Source of the DNA: Clostridia bacterium
GTDB taxonomy: Bacteria > Bacillota > Clostridia > Oscillospirales > CAG-272
DNA length: 64,000 nt
Direction of reading: 5' to 3'
Assembly: GCA_017481595.1 (NCBI GenBank)
Contig: JAFUOY010000014.1
Location: 1-64,000, forward strand
Below, piece by piece: positions 8,936 to 17,125 of this stretch (positions are counted from its first letter, which is position 1; each line of letters opens with the position of its first letter). The translations under genes and the position numbers were made by a program. Under the pieces are notes generated by a model. The model saw only the letters and a list, made by a program, of their open reading frames with translations. It did no database searches and was not told the DNA's origin.

Positions 8936-9380
8936 AGCTGAATGTTTCCTCCGATGATTCCAATACGTCCAAATATCTTTGGCATTCCAATTTTGCCGCG
9001 TCGAGATTTAAATTTCTGTAATTACCGCATTCCTCACGTTTATTACCGAAAATCTCTCCTTCATGATTTATAATTCTTCTCAAAACGGACTTCACTACGG
9101 AAAGCACGTCCTCGCTCTGCTCGTTTCTCACAAGAAGATAAAAGCCTGTTTGACAACCCATAGGTCCAAAATATATAACATTATCAGAAATCTCAGAGTT
9201 TCTTATATAGGTGGCAAACATATGCTCCACAGAATGCATAGTAAGATTATCCATATAATCTCCCATATTCGGCTTTCTCGTTCTCATATCATAAGTAACG
9301 ATATCACCGTCTATTCTTGATATATAAATTCCCGGTTCAATTTTATCGTGATCAACTGTAAAACTTGCTATTTTTTCCAT
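8928..9380 (-). CDS. luxS: S-ribosylhomocysteine lyase LuxS
   Basis: Cleaves S-ribosylhomocysteine to homocysteine and the AI-2 precursor DPD. Metal ligands are visible: HSVEH (His49 and His53) and Cys118 in REECGN. The catalytic Cys76 sits in MGCQTGF. At 150 residues it has typical length. It has AAGGAG at a good distance and lies directly before mtnN, which makes its substrate. Together with metK elsewhere in this window it completes much of the activated methyl cycle. The pairing shows a detoxification or recycling role; AI-2 signalling cannot be read from sequence. Confidence 0.96.
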   Translation of the reverse strand: MEKIASFTVDHDKIEPGIYISRIDGDIVTYDMRTRKPNMGDYMDNLTMHSVEHMFATYIRNSEISDNVIYFGPMGCQTGFYLLVRNEQSEDVLSVVKSVLRRIINHEGEIFGNKREECGNYRNLNLDAAKLECQRYLDVLESSEETFSYE

Positions 9381-9389
9381 TTTATCTCC

Positions 9390-10301
9390 TTATTTGCTCG
9401 TTTCTGCAATAAAGCATTCAAGAGCCCTCTTAACACCCTTTTCATCTACAAGGAATGAATATCCGTGGGTAGCATTTTCAACAAGCACTATTGTTTTATT
9501 TGAGCTACAAGCCGCATAGTTTTGTTCTGTCATATATGAAGGCACAAAGTCATCTGCAAGACCGTGAACAAAAATCACGGGAATATTCGTTTTTGCAAGA
9601 GACGTTTTCGTACTGTAGCTGTAATCAAATCCTCCAAATATTCTTGCAAGAATTCCCACAGGATGTACAAATAATTTTGGAACATGCATTGATTTTGCAA
9701 CCTCGATTATTATTTCTTTAGGGGATGTATATCCGCAATCCGCAATTATCCCTTTAACGTCTTTCACAATGTCAGATGCCATCATAACAGTTGATGCGCC
9801 CATAGAAATACCATCCAAGTATATATCAACGTCGTTACCAAATCTTTCTTTTGCATATTCGACCCAGGATACAACGTCATATCTTTCCTTGACACCGTAT
9901 GAAATCAGCTTACCCTCGCTTAACCCGTGTGATCTTTGATCAACAACCATCATACCAAATCCAAGTGAATGGTAATATTCAAACGCGCATGCAAAATCCT
10001 TAAATGAGGAACGGTATCCGTGAAACATTATTATTAATTTTCCAGGTGAAAGATCCGACTTTATATATACAGAATGTAGCTTAAGATCATCGTAGCTTTT
10101 TATATAGATATCCTCTTTTTCCTTGGAATTAAACCATTCAATTCCCTCGGCTATTCTCCTTTTATGCTCGGGATCGTTACTTCCCGAAAATGAAAAGCCT
10201 GCGGATTTTGGTTTCTTTCTTGCAAATGCAAGGCGAAAGTAATACGTATATATTACTGCTAAAACAACCAATAAAAATATGCTTATGTACAAAGCTATCA
10301 T
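9390..10301 (-). CDS. Membrane-anchored alpha/beta hydrolase
   Basis: A 303-residue protein with an N-terminal hydrophobic helix (residues 3-22) and an alpha/beta-hydrolase fold. The nucleophile elbow is GISMGAS (Ser166), with acid candidates Asp250/Asp251 in HGLADDFVP and His279 in NATHGYS. MFHGYRSS near residue 92 supplies the oxyanion region. It resembles the BAAT/YqkD-like alpha/beta hydrolases of Firmicutes; the substrate is unknown. Its ATG overlaps the stop of the upstream aldolase gene by one base (TAATG), so the two are coupled. It lies between a sugar-aldolase-like gene and luxS in the operon. Confidence 0.85.
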   Translation of the reverse strand: MIALYISIFLLVVLAVIYTYYFRLAFARKKPKSAGFSFSGSNDPEHKRRIAEGIEWFNSKEKEDIYIKSYDDLKLHSVYIKSDLSPGKLIIMFHGYRSSFKDFACAFEYYHSLGFGMMVVDQRSHGLSEGKLISYGVKERYDVVSWVEYAKERFGNDVDIYLDGISMGASTVMMASDIVKDVKGIIADCGYTSPKEIIIEVAKSMHVPKLFVHPVGILARIFGGFDYSYSTKTSLAKTNIPVIFVHGLADDFVPSYMTEQNYAACSSNKTIVLVENATHGYSFLVDEKGVKRALECFIAETSK

Positions 10302-11428
10302 TATTTTTCTCCGTTGTTAAGGGCAACCTTACTTCTGTAGCTTTCAACTTCCCAGTTAACGATAAAATCAACCATATCGGGAGCCATATGTCTTACTCCA
10401 CCGAAGTTCTGCGCGTAAACGGAAATCTTCACGGCATCAAGCCACACACTCTTAACTGTTGATGCGTCCTTTTCATTGTTTCCAATGGCAAACATACCAA
10501 CGTTTTTAGCAAATGCTATCTTAGGCAAATATCCGTGTTCCTTTTCGAAATTGGAATATTGCTTACAAATTGCGTCCTTGTCAAAGCATTCAATAAACAA
10601 AGGTACCGCTTTGCAATATACAATATGGTCAGGGCTCATAGGTTGCATTAAAACAGCAAATTTCTCATTGGAAGCGCAAAGTCTTTCAATTTCCTTATTC
10701 AACGTAAAATTAACCGTAACACCATTACCATATGCATACGCTATATATTCCTTAAGTATATTTACTAATTTTTCATCCTTAGCAGCAACGTATGAAAGAT
10801 CCGGAGTGACTGTAATCTTACCCTCTATAGCTCCCATAACGTAAGAAACGAGTGCGTCTATTCCCTCTTTATCGTTTGCTGCAAAGAAAATTCCGTGATT
10901 CTGTAAAAAAAGCAAATCAGCCATTTTGCCTGTTTTTTCTTCATACTCATTTATTCTTTCACGGCATTTTGCGGCAAGAACGTAACCGGGCTCTGTTTCC
11001 TCGATCCATATTGCATTGTCAAAAAGCTGCTCAACTACTTTTTTTCCATCAACTGAGCAGGTAATACCGTTTACCATTGTCGGATGAACATGAAGAACAA
11101 ACTGCTGCTTGAACAAATTATGTAACAAGGTCTCAACTGAAGGACGCTTATTTTCTTCTCCCTCGCATCTTGCATTCATCATATCCTTAAGGACTTCAGC
11201 TTCTCTTTCATCCTTGTTTTTGGAATATGTTTTATTCCAGATGTCTCCAAGCTTAGATCTTGACATTTTAACAAATCCATTGGGTGTTATGGTAGCAAGA
11301 GAAGTACCCGAACCCTTGATGTAAAGATTTTCTTCGTTTTTAAAGGAAGTATTACCTCCGCCGGCAAGAACGTATCTGTCATCGGAGCCGTATTTGTGTG
11401 ATATTTCAGCAATTGTATTAAGTCCCAT
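10301..11428 (-). CDS. Class II aldolase/adducin-family protein
   Basis: A zinc-dependent class II aldolase-type domain. The metal-binding HVHPTMVNG motif lies near residue 118, and a second histidine in FLQNHGIFF near 178. An N-terminal GGGNTS loop for a phosphate group is also present. At 375 residues it is longer than FucA or AraD. The C-terminal region (PMSPDHIVYCK near residue 265 and onward) matches the aldolase half of RhaD/YuxG-like bifunctional proteins, without the dehydrogenase half. The substrate is probably a phosphorylated or free sugar, perhaps a methylpentose, but this is not resolved. It is co-transcribed with a hydrolase, luxS and mtnN. Confidence 0.85.
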   Translation of the reverse strand: MGLNTIAEISHKYGSDDRYVLAGGGNTSFKNEENLYIKGSGTSLATITPNGFVKMSRSKLGDIWNKTYSKNKDEREAEVLKDMMNARCEGEENKRPSVETLLHNLFKQQFVLHVHPTMVNGITCSVDGKKVVEQLFDNAIWIEETEPGYVLAAKCRERINEYEEKTGKMADLLFLQNHGIFFAANDKEGIDALVSYVMGAIEGKITVTPDLSYVAAKDEKLVNILKEYIAYAYGNGVTVNFTLNKEIERLCASNEKFAVLMQPMSPDHIVYCKAVPLFIECFDKDAICKQYSNFEKEHGYLPKIAFAKNVGMFAIGNNEKDASTVKSVWLDAVKISVYAQNFGGVRHMAPDMVDFIVNWEVESYRSKVALNNGEK

Positions 11429-11429
11429 T

Positions 11430-12599
11430 TTACTCTTCTCCTATCAAAAATTTTCTTGTAAGGATATATCTTTCCTTAAGCTTATCCATTCTCTCCAAGT
11501 TGGGATTTTCCTTTTTTATAGCTTTAATAATAATATTTTTAGGCGTATCCTCGGGATCTATAAGTTCCATTGCGGCAACCTCATATCCCTCTGACTCCAA
11601 TTTAAGAAGTCGTAATGCATCCGTCGCAGCATCACATAGCTTTTGCCTTAACATAGAATGCTTTGTAATAAAGGATAGTGGCGCACACTTTATCTTCTGA
11701 TTAAGCTCGTGATGGCAACAGGGAGTTGAAAGAATAACGCCCGCGCCATTACTGCTCGCCTTATTTAAAACTATATCAGTAGCTATATCACAAGCATGCA
11801 ATGAAATAACAAGGTCTGGCTTGTTAACCATTTCATACTCGTTTATATCCATACAAATAAATTCCATCTCATCAAATCCCATTCGACTCGCAAGATTAGA
11901 ACAGTATTCAATTACGTCTGCTTTTAAATCAATGCATATCATTTTGAAGTTTTTCTTTTTGTAGAATTTAAAATAATGATATACCGCAAAGCTTAAATAG
12001 CTTTTTCCGCAACAGAGGTCATAAATATTTATGTTATCCTCAGGAAGCTTGTCTGCAATCGAATCAACATACTCAAGGAACTTGTTTATCTGTCTGAATT
12101 TTGATTGCATTCTGTCTCTTACACGTCCGGTGTCATCACTGATACCAAGCTTTTTTAAAAAATCCTCTCCTCCAAGGAGTATATAATTTTTTGTTCTGTT
12201 GTTTTTTTGAACAAAAGCCTCTTCTCCTATGCCCTTTTTAAGATTTTCCTTTATTTTATGACAACCGATAAAGGTTTCTTTTCCTTTTTTGGAAAACATA
12301 TATTGACAGTTACCTACAGTAGACATAACGTTTATCTGATAATGTCTGTAAAACAGGTCACGGAATTCCATACGGTAATTATCTCTTATGTTTTGATGAT
12401 ATACTTTATTATCCTTTGAAAAGGTTTCGACCTGCAAAACTATGGTTCCTGATATAATTTTTGGAGTAATGACGCTTTTTATCTCATCTTCCATAATAGG
12501 CTTTGAAAGAACTATTTTTTGCAAAAACTTTTTTTCAAATAATTCTACACAAACGTCACAAAGAGTCTCTACCGATTCATATACGATATTCTTTCTCAT
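11430..12599 (-). CDS. SAM-dependent methyltransferase (GSTCD/METTL25-like)
   Basis: A 389-residue protein with a C-terminal class I methyltransferase domain. SAM-binding motif I reads DLCCGKSYLSFAVYHYF (about residue 190) and the acidic strand ICIDLK (about 221). SLHACDIATD (about 265) and STPCCHHELN (about 290) follow. This LHACD-PCCHHE pattern is characteristic of the Methyltransf_32 group that includes METTL25 and GSTCD. The N-terminal ~150 residues are an unassigned domain with cysteines. The likely substrate is RNA or protein, but unknown. Its SD sequence GGGAGG lies inside the last codons of plsY, so translation is probably coupled. Confidence 0.82.
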   Translation of the reverse strand: MRKNIVYESVETLCDVCVELFEKKFLQKIVLSKPIMEDEIKSVITPKIISGTIVLQVETFSKDNKVYHQNIRDNYRMEFRDLFYRHYQINVMSTVGNCQYMFSKKGKETFIGCHKIKENLKKGIGEEAFVQKNNRTKNYILLGGEDFLKKLGISDDTGRVRDRMQSKFRQINKFLEYVDSIADKLPEDNINIYDLCCGKSYLSFAVYHYFKFYKKKNFKMICIDLKADVIEYCSNLASRMGFDEMEFICMDINEYEMVNKPDLVISLHACDIATDIVLNKASSNGAGVILSTPCCHHELNQKIKCAPLSFITKHSMLRQKLCDAATDALRLLKLESEGYEVAAMELIDPEDTPKNIIIKAIKKENPNLERMDKLKERYILTRKFLIGEE

Positions 12600-13307
12600 T
12601 TATTCCTCCCCATCAGAAGATTGATCCTCGGCTTTTTTCTTTTCCTTTTTATGAAAATCCAACTTTGATTCCGTATGGTCTATAATTCTTCTGATATTAG
12701 TTCTATGCAAGTATATTACAAAAGCTCCTGCAAAGAACGAAATAAGTGCGCCTATACTTGGTCCTGCCAATGCATATAATACCAAAGGATATAATGCTGC
12801 AACCATACATGATGCAAGGGAAACCATCTTATATCCAAAGAGTATTATAAAATAGATTACAAACATTATAAGGAAAACTCTCCAATCAGTCCAAAAGCAC
12901 AGAGCAACAGTTGTTACTACACCCTTACCGCCCTTGAACTTGAAAAATATAGGATAAGCGTGACCTACAATGCAGAAAAAACCACCAATGTACGCACCAA
13001 CGATACCTAAAAGTATTCTACATAAAAACGATGCAACAGTAGCCTTTAAAAAATCAAGTAAGAATGTTTTTGCGCCTGCCTTTTTACCATAGGTTCTCAT
13101 CATGTTGGTGGCACCCGCGTTTCCGCTACCGTAATTTCTTACGTCACCACCGTATTTTCTTGAAAGAATAACTCCCCAGTTTATACTGCCAAGCAAATAT
13201 CCTATTGCTGCGCAAGCAATACACATCCACACAATTATGCGAACGTCCTGCGAGTCAGACTCTATTCTACCAAAATAACCATACTTTAAAACCTCAATAA
13301 TGGTCAT
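12600..13307 (-). CDS. plsY: Acyl-phosphate:glycerol-3-phosphate acyltransferase PlsY
   Basis: Integral membrane enzyme that transfers an acyl group from acyl-phosphate to glycerol-3-phosphate, the first step of phospholipid synthesis. The PlsY motifs are present: GSINWG, SGNAGATN near residue 62 and GHAYPIFFKFKGGKGV near 113. Several transmembrane helices run through the protein. The start overlaps the der stop (ATGA), which gives an N-terminal extension of about 30 residues compared with typical PlsY; a later Met at residue 28 has no SD sequence. The C-terminal tail is Lys/Glu-rich. The der-plsY neighbourhood is common in Clostridia. Confidence 0.94.
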   Translation of the reverse strand: MTIIEVLKYGYFGRIESDSQDVRIIVWMCIACAAIGYLLGSINWGVILSRKYGGDVRNYGSGNAGATNMMRTYGKKAGAKTFLLDFLKATVASFLCRILLGIVGAYIGGFFCIVGHAYPIFFKFKGGKGVVTTVALCFWTDWRVFLIMFVIYFIILFGYKMVSLASCMVAALYPLVLYALAGPSIGALISFFAGAFVIYLHRTNIRRIIDHTESKLDFHKKEKKKAEDQSSDGEE

Positions 13308-14644
13308 ATTTTTGTTTCCTCGCTTTCTCCACGCTGTCTTATAACAAGCTTAATTGGAGTTCCCTTAAATCCAAAAGTATCTCTTAAACAGTTTTCTATA
13401 TATCTCTGGTACGAGAAATGGAACAAAGGTGCGCTATTACAGAACAAAACGAATGTAGGAGGAGCTACACTTGTTTGAGTCATATAGTATACCTTGAGTC
13501 TTCTTCCCTTATCAGACGGAGGCTGAACTCGTGTAATAGCCTCGTTAAGAACGTCATTGAGCATACCTGTTGATATTCTGAGCTTAGACTGCTCATAAAC
13601 GTAGTTTATTTGTTCAAAAAGCTTTACAACTCTCTGTCCTGTAAGCGCAGAAACATAAATAATGGGAGCATACGTCAAGTATGACAATGCATTATACACC
13701 TTCTTTGAATACTCAACTGTATTCTTTTCATCAGTTTCGGGCAGATCCCATTTGTTTACAACGATAATAACAGCTTTTCCCGCCTCATGCGCTATACCTG
13801 CTATTTTTTCATCCTGCTCTGTAACACCTTCTGTTGCGTCAATTACAAGCATACAAACGTCTGCTCTTTCAACCGCCATATGGGCGCGCAAAACGCTGAA
13901 TTTCTCTATTCTGTCATCAATCTTGCTCTGACGTCTGATTCCTGCAGTATCAATAAAATTATACTTGCCGTACTCATTTTCATATCTTGTATCAATAGCG
14001 TCTCGCGTTGTTCCCGCCATTGAAGATACGATAAGTCTGTCTGTACCAAGAATCTTGTTTATAAGTGAGGATTTTCCTGCATTGGGCTTACCGATAACGG
14101 CAACGTTAATAAGATCCTCCTCTTCATTTTCATCCTCTTTTTCGGGGATGTTGCGAAGAACCGCATCTAAAAGGTCGCCGCTTCCCGTTCCGTGAATTGA
14201 AGAAACCGCAATGGGATCTTCATCAAATCCAAGCTCATAAAACTCATAAAACGTAGGATCAACCTCTCCGATCTTATCGCATTTATTTACACAGATAACA
14301 GTTGGCTTTCCGCTCTTTTTGAGCATAATCGCAATATCTCTGTCATCAGCTACAAGACCAACGTTTATATCACACATAAATATTATCGCATCCGCAGTAT
14401 CTATAGCTATCTGCGCCTGCTCCCTCATTTTTTGAAGGATCATATTATCGGTCTTAGGCTCAATACCTCCTGTGTCAATAAGGATAAACTTTCTTCCGCA
14501 CCATTCACCCTCGCCATATATTCTGTCTCTGGTAACGCCTGGTGTATCCTCAACTATAGATTTTCTTTCTCCAATTATTTTGTTAAAAAGCGTGCTTTTA
14601 CCAACGTTAGGTCGACCAACAACCGCTATTATAGGTTTTGACAT
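13304..14644 (-). CDS. der: Ribosome-assembly GTPase Der (EngA)
   Basis: Double-GTPase needed for 50S subunit maturation. Two tandem G domains are visible. The first has GRPNVGKST, DTPG and NKCD. The second has GKPNAGKSS, DTAGIR and NKWD. A KH-like C-terminal domain with KVYYMTQT and RDTFGFKGTPI follows. The start is the ATG preceded by AAGGAGG; an in-frame upstream ATG would add 17 residues inside the previous gene and lacks an SD sequence. The 446-residue length is typical. The gene begins one base after the DUF512 stop codon, so the two are certainly co-transcribed. Confidence 0.97.
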   Translation of the reverse strand: MSKPIIAVVGRPNVGKSTLFNKIIGERKSIVEDTPGVTRDRIYGEGEWCGRKFILIDTGGIEPKTDNMILQKMREQAQIAIDTADAIIFMCDINVGLVADDRDIAIMLKKSGKPTVICVNKCDKIGEVDPTFYEFYELGFDEDPIAVSSIHGTGSGDLLDAVLRNIPEKEDENEEEDLINVAVIGKPNAGKSSLINKILGTDRLIVSSMAGTTRDAIDTRYENEYGKYNFIDTAGIRRQSKIDDRIEKFSVLRAHMAVERADVCMLVIDATEGVTEQDEKIAGIAHEAGKAVIIVVNKWDLPETDEKNTVEYSKKVYNALSYLTYAPIIYVSALTGQRVVKLFEQINYVYEQSKLRISTGMLNDVLNEAITRVQPPSDKGRRLKVYYMTQTSVAPPTFVLFCNSAPLFHFSYQRYIENCLRDTFGFKGTPIKLVIRQRGESEETKI

Positions 14645-14645
14645 T

Positions 14646-15956
14646 TTATACCTCCTTAAGTCCAAGAATAGCATCCACAAAGCTTGCGCCGTCAATTTCT
14701 GCTATTCCTACTCTTATATCAAGCTTGCTCGATAGTTCATCTACTGAGGTATTGCAAAGGAACAGATCACCCTCTGCCCTTAACATATTTCTCGGTAGAA
14801 TAAGCTCCTCGCCAAGTGTTTTTCCCTTTAATTGATTTATCATATCCACACCAGTGATAAGTCCGCTTACGGTAATCGTGTGGCCAAAATAATCATTAAC
14901 TATCTTATATACGTTGCATTCAACGTGCTTACATTTTTTCTTTATCCTTTTTACCATTTTACATATAAAATCGTAAGCAGCCTCTCCTGTCGCAACGGAA
15001 ACAGTTCTTTTTATTTTTCTTTCGTCTGAGGATAATACCTTAAGATATAAATCAAGCTCCTTTTCAAAGGACGTAAGCATACCTACGCCGTTATCGATCT
15101 GGCTATAATCCTCATAATATTCATCATTGTGAAGCTTTTTTTCTGCCATCAGATAAAATTCATCAGAGCAGAAGAACAGATTTTTGCCATATTTTTTACG
15201 GTAGAATTTATTTATATTTTCTACCTGCTTTATAACCTCTCTGCTTGATGATTTATCAAAGCCTTTAAGAGGATACAATTTTTCTCTGTATTTCGTTAGT
15301 CCCGAGGGTACTATGCATACGCTTCTCAGGTTAGGATAAAACTGTGCAAGATCGTTAAGAGATTTTGTAAGCTCCTCTCCGTCATTTATTCCACGGCAAA
15401 GAACGATCTGTCCACATATTTCAATACCAGCGTCTGAAAGCATTTTTATATACGAAAGAACCTCTCCCGCTCTTTTGTTGTGCATCATTTTACATCTCAA
15501 TTCAGGATTGGTTGTATGCACAGAGATATTAACAGGAGAAATATGCATTTCTATTATTCTGTCAATATCCTTCTTTTCAAGGTTTGTCAAGGTTATATAG
15601 TTACCGTGTAAAAAAGACAAACGAGAGTCATCATCCTTAAAATATAAAGTTTCTCTCATTCCCTTAGGAAGCTGATCGATAAAGCAAAATATGCATTTAT
15701 TCTCACATCTGTGCTTTTTATCCATAAGAGGAGTTTCAAATTCAAGTCCGATATCGTCATATAGCTGTTTTTCGATTATAAATTCGTTTTCTGAATCCCG
15801 TTTGATCTTTATACAAAGTCTTTGATCCGCAAGGTAGAATCTGTAGTCAAGTACATCGTTTATTTCGCGTCCGTTAATACTAACCAGTACGTCGCCTTCC
15901 AAAATGCCAATGTTATCAGCAATAGAATCCTTTATAACCTTTTGTATTTTTACCAT
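14646..15956 (-). CDS. DUF512 radical-SAM protein with N-terminal PDZ domain
   Basis: A 436-residue protein. Residues 1-60 form a PDZ-like domain (GDVLVSINGR). Residues 84-91 are the radical-SAM CxxxCxxC motif (Cys84, Cys88, Cys91) that binds a 4Fe-4S cluster. The C-terminal half is the DUF512 region. The family is widespread in Clostridia and usually sits next to der; its reaction is unknown to me. As first gene of the operon it has its own sigma-A-type promoter, whose -35 box lies in the end of sigK. The ATG has GGAGG at a good distance. Confidence 0.9.
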   Translation of the reverse strand: MVKIQKVIKDSIADNIGILEGDVLVSINGREINDVLDYRFYLADQRLCIKIKRDSENEFIIEKQLYDDIGLEFETPLMDKKHRCENKCIFCFIDQLPKGMRETLYFKDDDSRLSFLHGNYITLTNLEKKDIDRIIEMHISPVNISVHTTNPELRCKMMHNKRAGEVLSYIKMLSDAGIEICGQIVLCRGINDGEELTKSLNDLAQFYPNLRSVCIVPSGLTKYREKLYPLKGFDKSSSREVIKQVENINKFYRKKYGKNLFFCSDEFYLMAEKKLHNDEYYEDYSQIDNGVGMLTSFEKELDLYLKVLSSDERKIKRTVSVATGEAAYDFICKMVKRIKKKCKHVECNVYKIVNDYFGHTITVSGLITGVDMINQLKGKTLGEELILPRNMLRAEGDLFLCNTSVDELSSKLDIRVGIAEIDGASFVDAILGLKEV

Positions 15957-15993
15957 TTGACATCCTCCTTTTGCACATTCTTAACCGATTATA

Positions 15994-16022
15994 ATTATAT
16001 ACTATAATATTATAAAAATCAA
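15994..16022 (-). promoter_or_regulatory. Sigma-A promoter of the DUF512-der-plsY-luxS operon
   Basis: On the minus strand, TTGATT, a 17-bp spacer and TATAAT. The -35 box overlaps the final codons of sigK. It may drive all eight genes down to mtnN, since no internal terminator was seen. Confidence 0.65.
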
Positions 16023-16702
16023 CCGTCAGGACACAAATATTTATTTATTTTTTCAAGGACAGCCTTTTCTATACGCGATACGTATGACCTTGAAATTCCC
16101 AATATAGACGCCACCTCTCTTTGTGTGTAGACACGGGTGTTACCAAGTCCATACCGCATAATAATAATTTGCTTTTCCCTGTCATCAAGCTTATCTCTAA
16201 TGTACTCAAGAGCTTTGTTTATCTTTATCTTTTTGTCAACGTCATCTGCAATAGTGTCATCAGTACAAATTATATCTATATATGTCAGCGGATTTCCATC
16301 CTTATCAACATCTATAGTGTCATCAAGAGATACCTCGTAGCCAAGCTTTTTCTGACTGCGAAACAGCATTAAAATTTCATTTTGAATACATTTTGCCCCA
16401 TAGGTTGCAAATCGTGTTCCGTTTTCATAATTAAAGGTATCAACCGCTTTTATCAGTCCTATCGTTCCTACAGAAATCAAATCGTCCGTGTTTTTATTGG
16501 AAATGTAATATTTTCGTACAATGTGAGCAACAAGCCTCAAATTATGCTCTATCAATTTATCCCGCGCTTTCATATCTCCGCATCGCGCCAACCTAAAGCA
16601 TTCATTTTCCTCTTCCGCCGATAAAGCCTCCGGAAACTTTTGCGTTTGCTCAACTCCTAAAATCATATATGCAATATGCATGATCATTGAAAATATATTC
16701 AT
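16019..16702 (-). CDS. sigK: Sporulation sigma factor SigK (pro-sigma-K)
   Basis: Late mother-cell sigma factor of sporulation. The first ~20 residues are hydrophobic (NIFSMIMHIAYMILG) and precede the FPEALSAEEE segment. This matches the inhibitory pro-sequence that SpoIVFB removes in Bacillus. Region 2 (HNLRLVAHIVRKYY, DLISVGTIGLIKAVDTF) and region 4 (TQREVASILGISRSYVSRIEK) follow. The 227-residue frame is intact, so there is no skin-type prophage inside the gene. A GAGGTGAT ribosome-binding site precedes the ATG. sigK is expected to be under SigE control; a TTGACA-17-TACATA promoter and a CATA-ATA-T match to a SigE -10 overlap upstream. Confidence 0.93.
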   Translation of the reverse strand: MNIFSMIMHIAYMILGVEQTQKFPEALSAEEENECFRLARCGDMKARDKLIEHNLRLVAHIVRKYYISNKNTDDLISVGTIGLIKAVDTFNYENGTRFATYGAKCIQNEILMLFRSQKKLGYEVSLDDTIDVDKDGNPLTYIDIICTDDTIADDVDKKIKINKALEYIRDKLDDREKQIIIMRYGLGNTRVYTQREVASILGISRSYVSRIEKAVLEKINKYLCPDG

Positions 16703-16725
16703 AACATCACCTCAACACAATATAT

Positions 16726-16754
16726 TATGTAAGATTTGTATTTTTGCTTGTCAA
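16726..16754 (-). promoter_or_regulatory. Putative sigK promoter
   Basis: On the minus strand, TTGACA, a 17-bp spacer and TACATA. The same -10 region also reads CATAATAT, compatible with a SigE -10 element, but I see no convincing SigE -35. Confidence 0.45.
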
Positions 16755-16838
16755 ATAAAAATTTGTGTTTTGTGTATACCAAAAAATTTTATGAGAACAA
16801 TAACTATGACGTTAAGTCAATAATACGGAGGATTAAAT

Positions 16839-17063
16839 ATGCTTATAGACAGAATAGCCTTACTCCTTCTCATAGTGGGAGGATTGAATTGGGGCAGCAT
16901 CGGTCTTTTCCAATTCGATCTTGTTGCCTGGATATTCGGAGGACAGGATGCACTTGGCGCAAGAATAGTTTATGTAGTTGTTGCCCTTTGTGCACTTTGG
17001 TGTGTATCTCTTCTTTTCAGAGAAAGAGAAACAGAAGACGAATCAGTACACCATATGAAATAA
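16839..17063 (+). CDS. DUF378 small membrane protein (YuzA-like)
   Basis: A 74-residue protein with two predicted transmembrane helices (residues 5-23 and 40-60). The conserved LLLIVGGLNWG motif of DUF378 is at the N-terminus. The tail is acidic and ends in HHMK. The function of the family is unknown. It has a good GGAGG site and is monocistronic, with its own terminator shared with the converging tmcAL gene. Confidence 0.9.
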   Translation: MLIDRIALLLLIVGGLNWGSIGLFQFDLVAWIFGGQDALGARIVYVVVALCALWCVSLLFRERETEDESVHHMK

Positions 17064-17066
17064 AAC

Positions 17067-17102
17067 AAAAAGCGAATGGGTCAAATAACTCATTCGCTTT
17101 TT
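17067..17102 (+). terminator. Bidirectional terminator between the DUF378 gene and tmcAL
   Basis: A 12-bp stem, AAAAAGCGAATG/CATTCGCTTTTT, with a 12-base loop. It serves both converging genes. Confidence 0.85.
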
Positions 17103-17125
17103 ATTTTTGTTAAGTTAAGTTTAAC

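Noticed and set aside
16019-16702. skin-type element splitting sigK
   Set aside because: The reading frame is continuous from the pro-sequence to the end, with no recombinase genes nearby.
16736-17113. 125-codon frame over the DUF378 gene
   Set aside because: The overlapping frame at 16839-17063 has the DUF378 motif and a good SD sequence.
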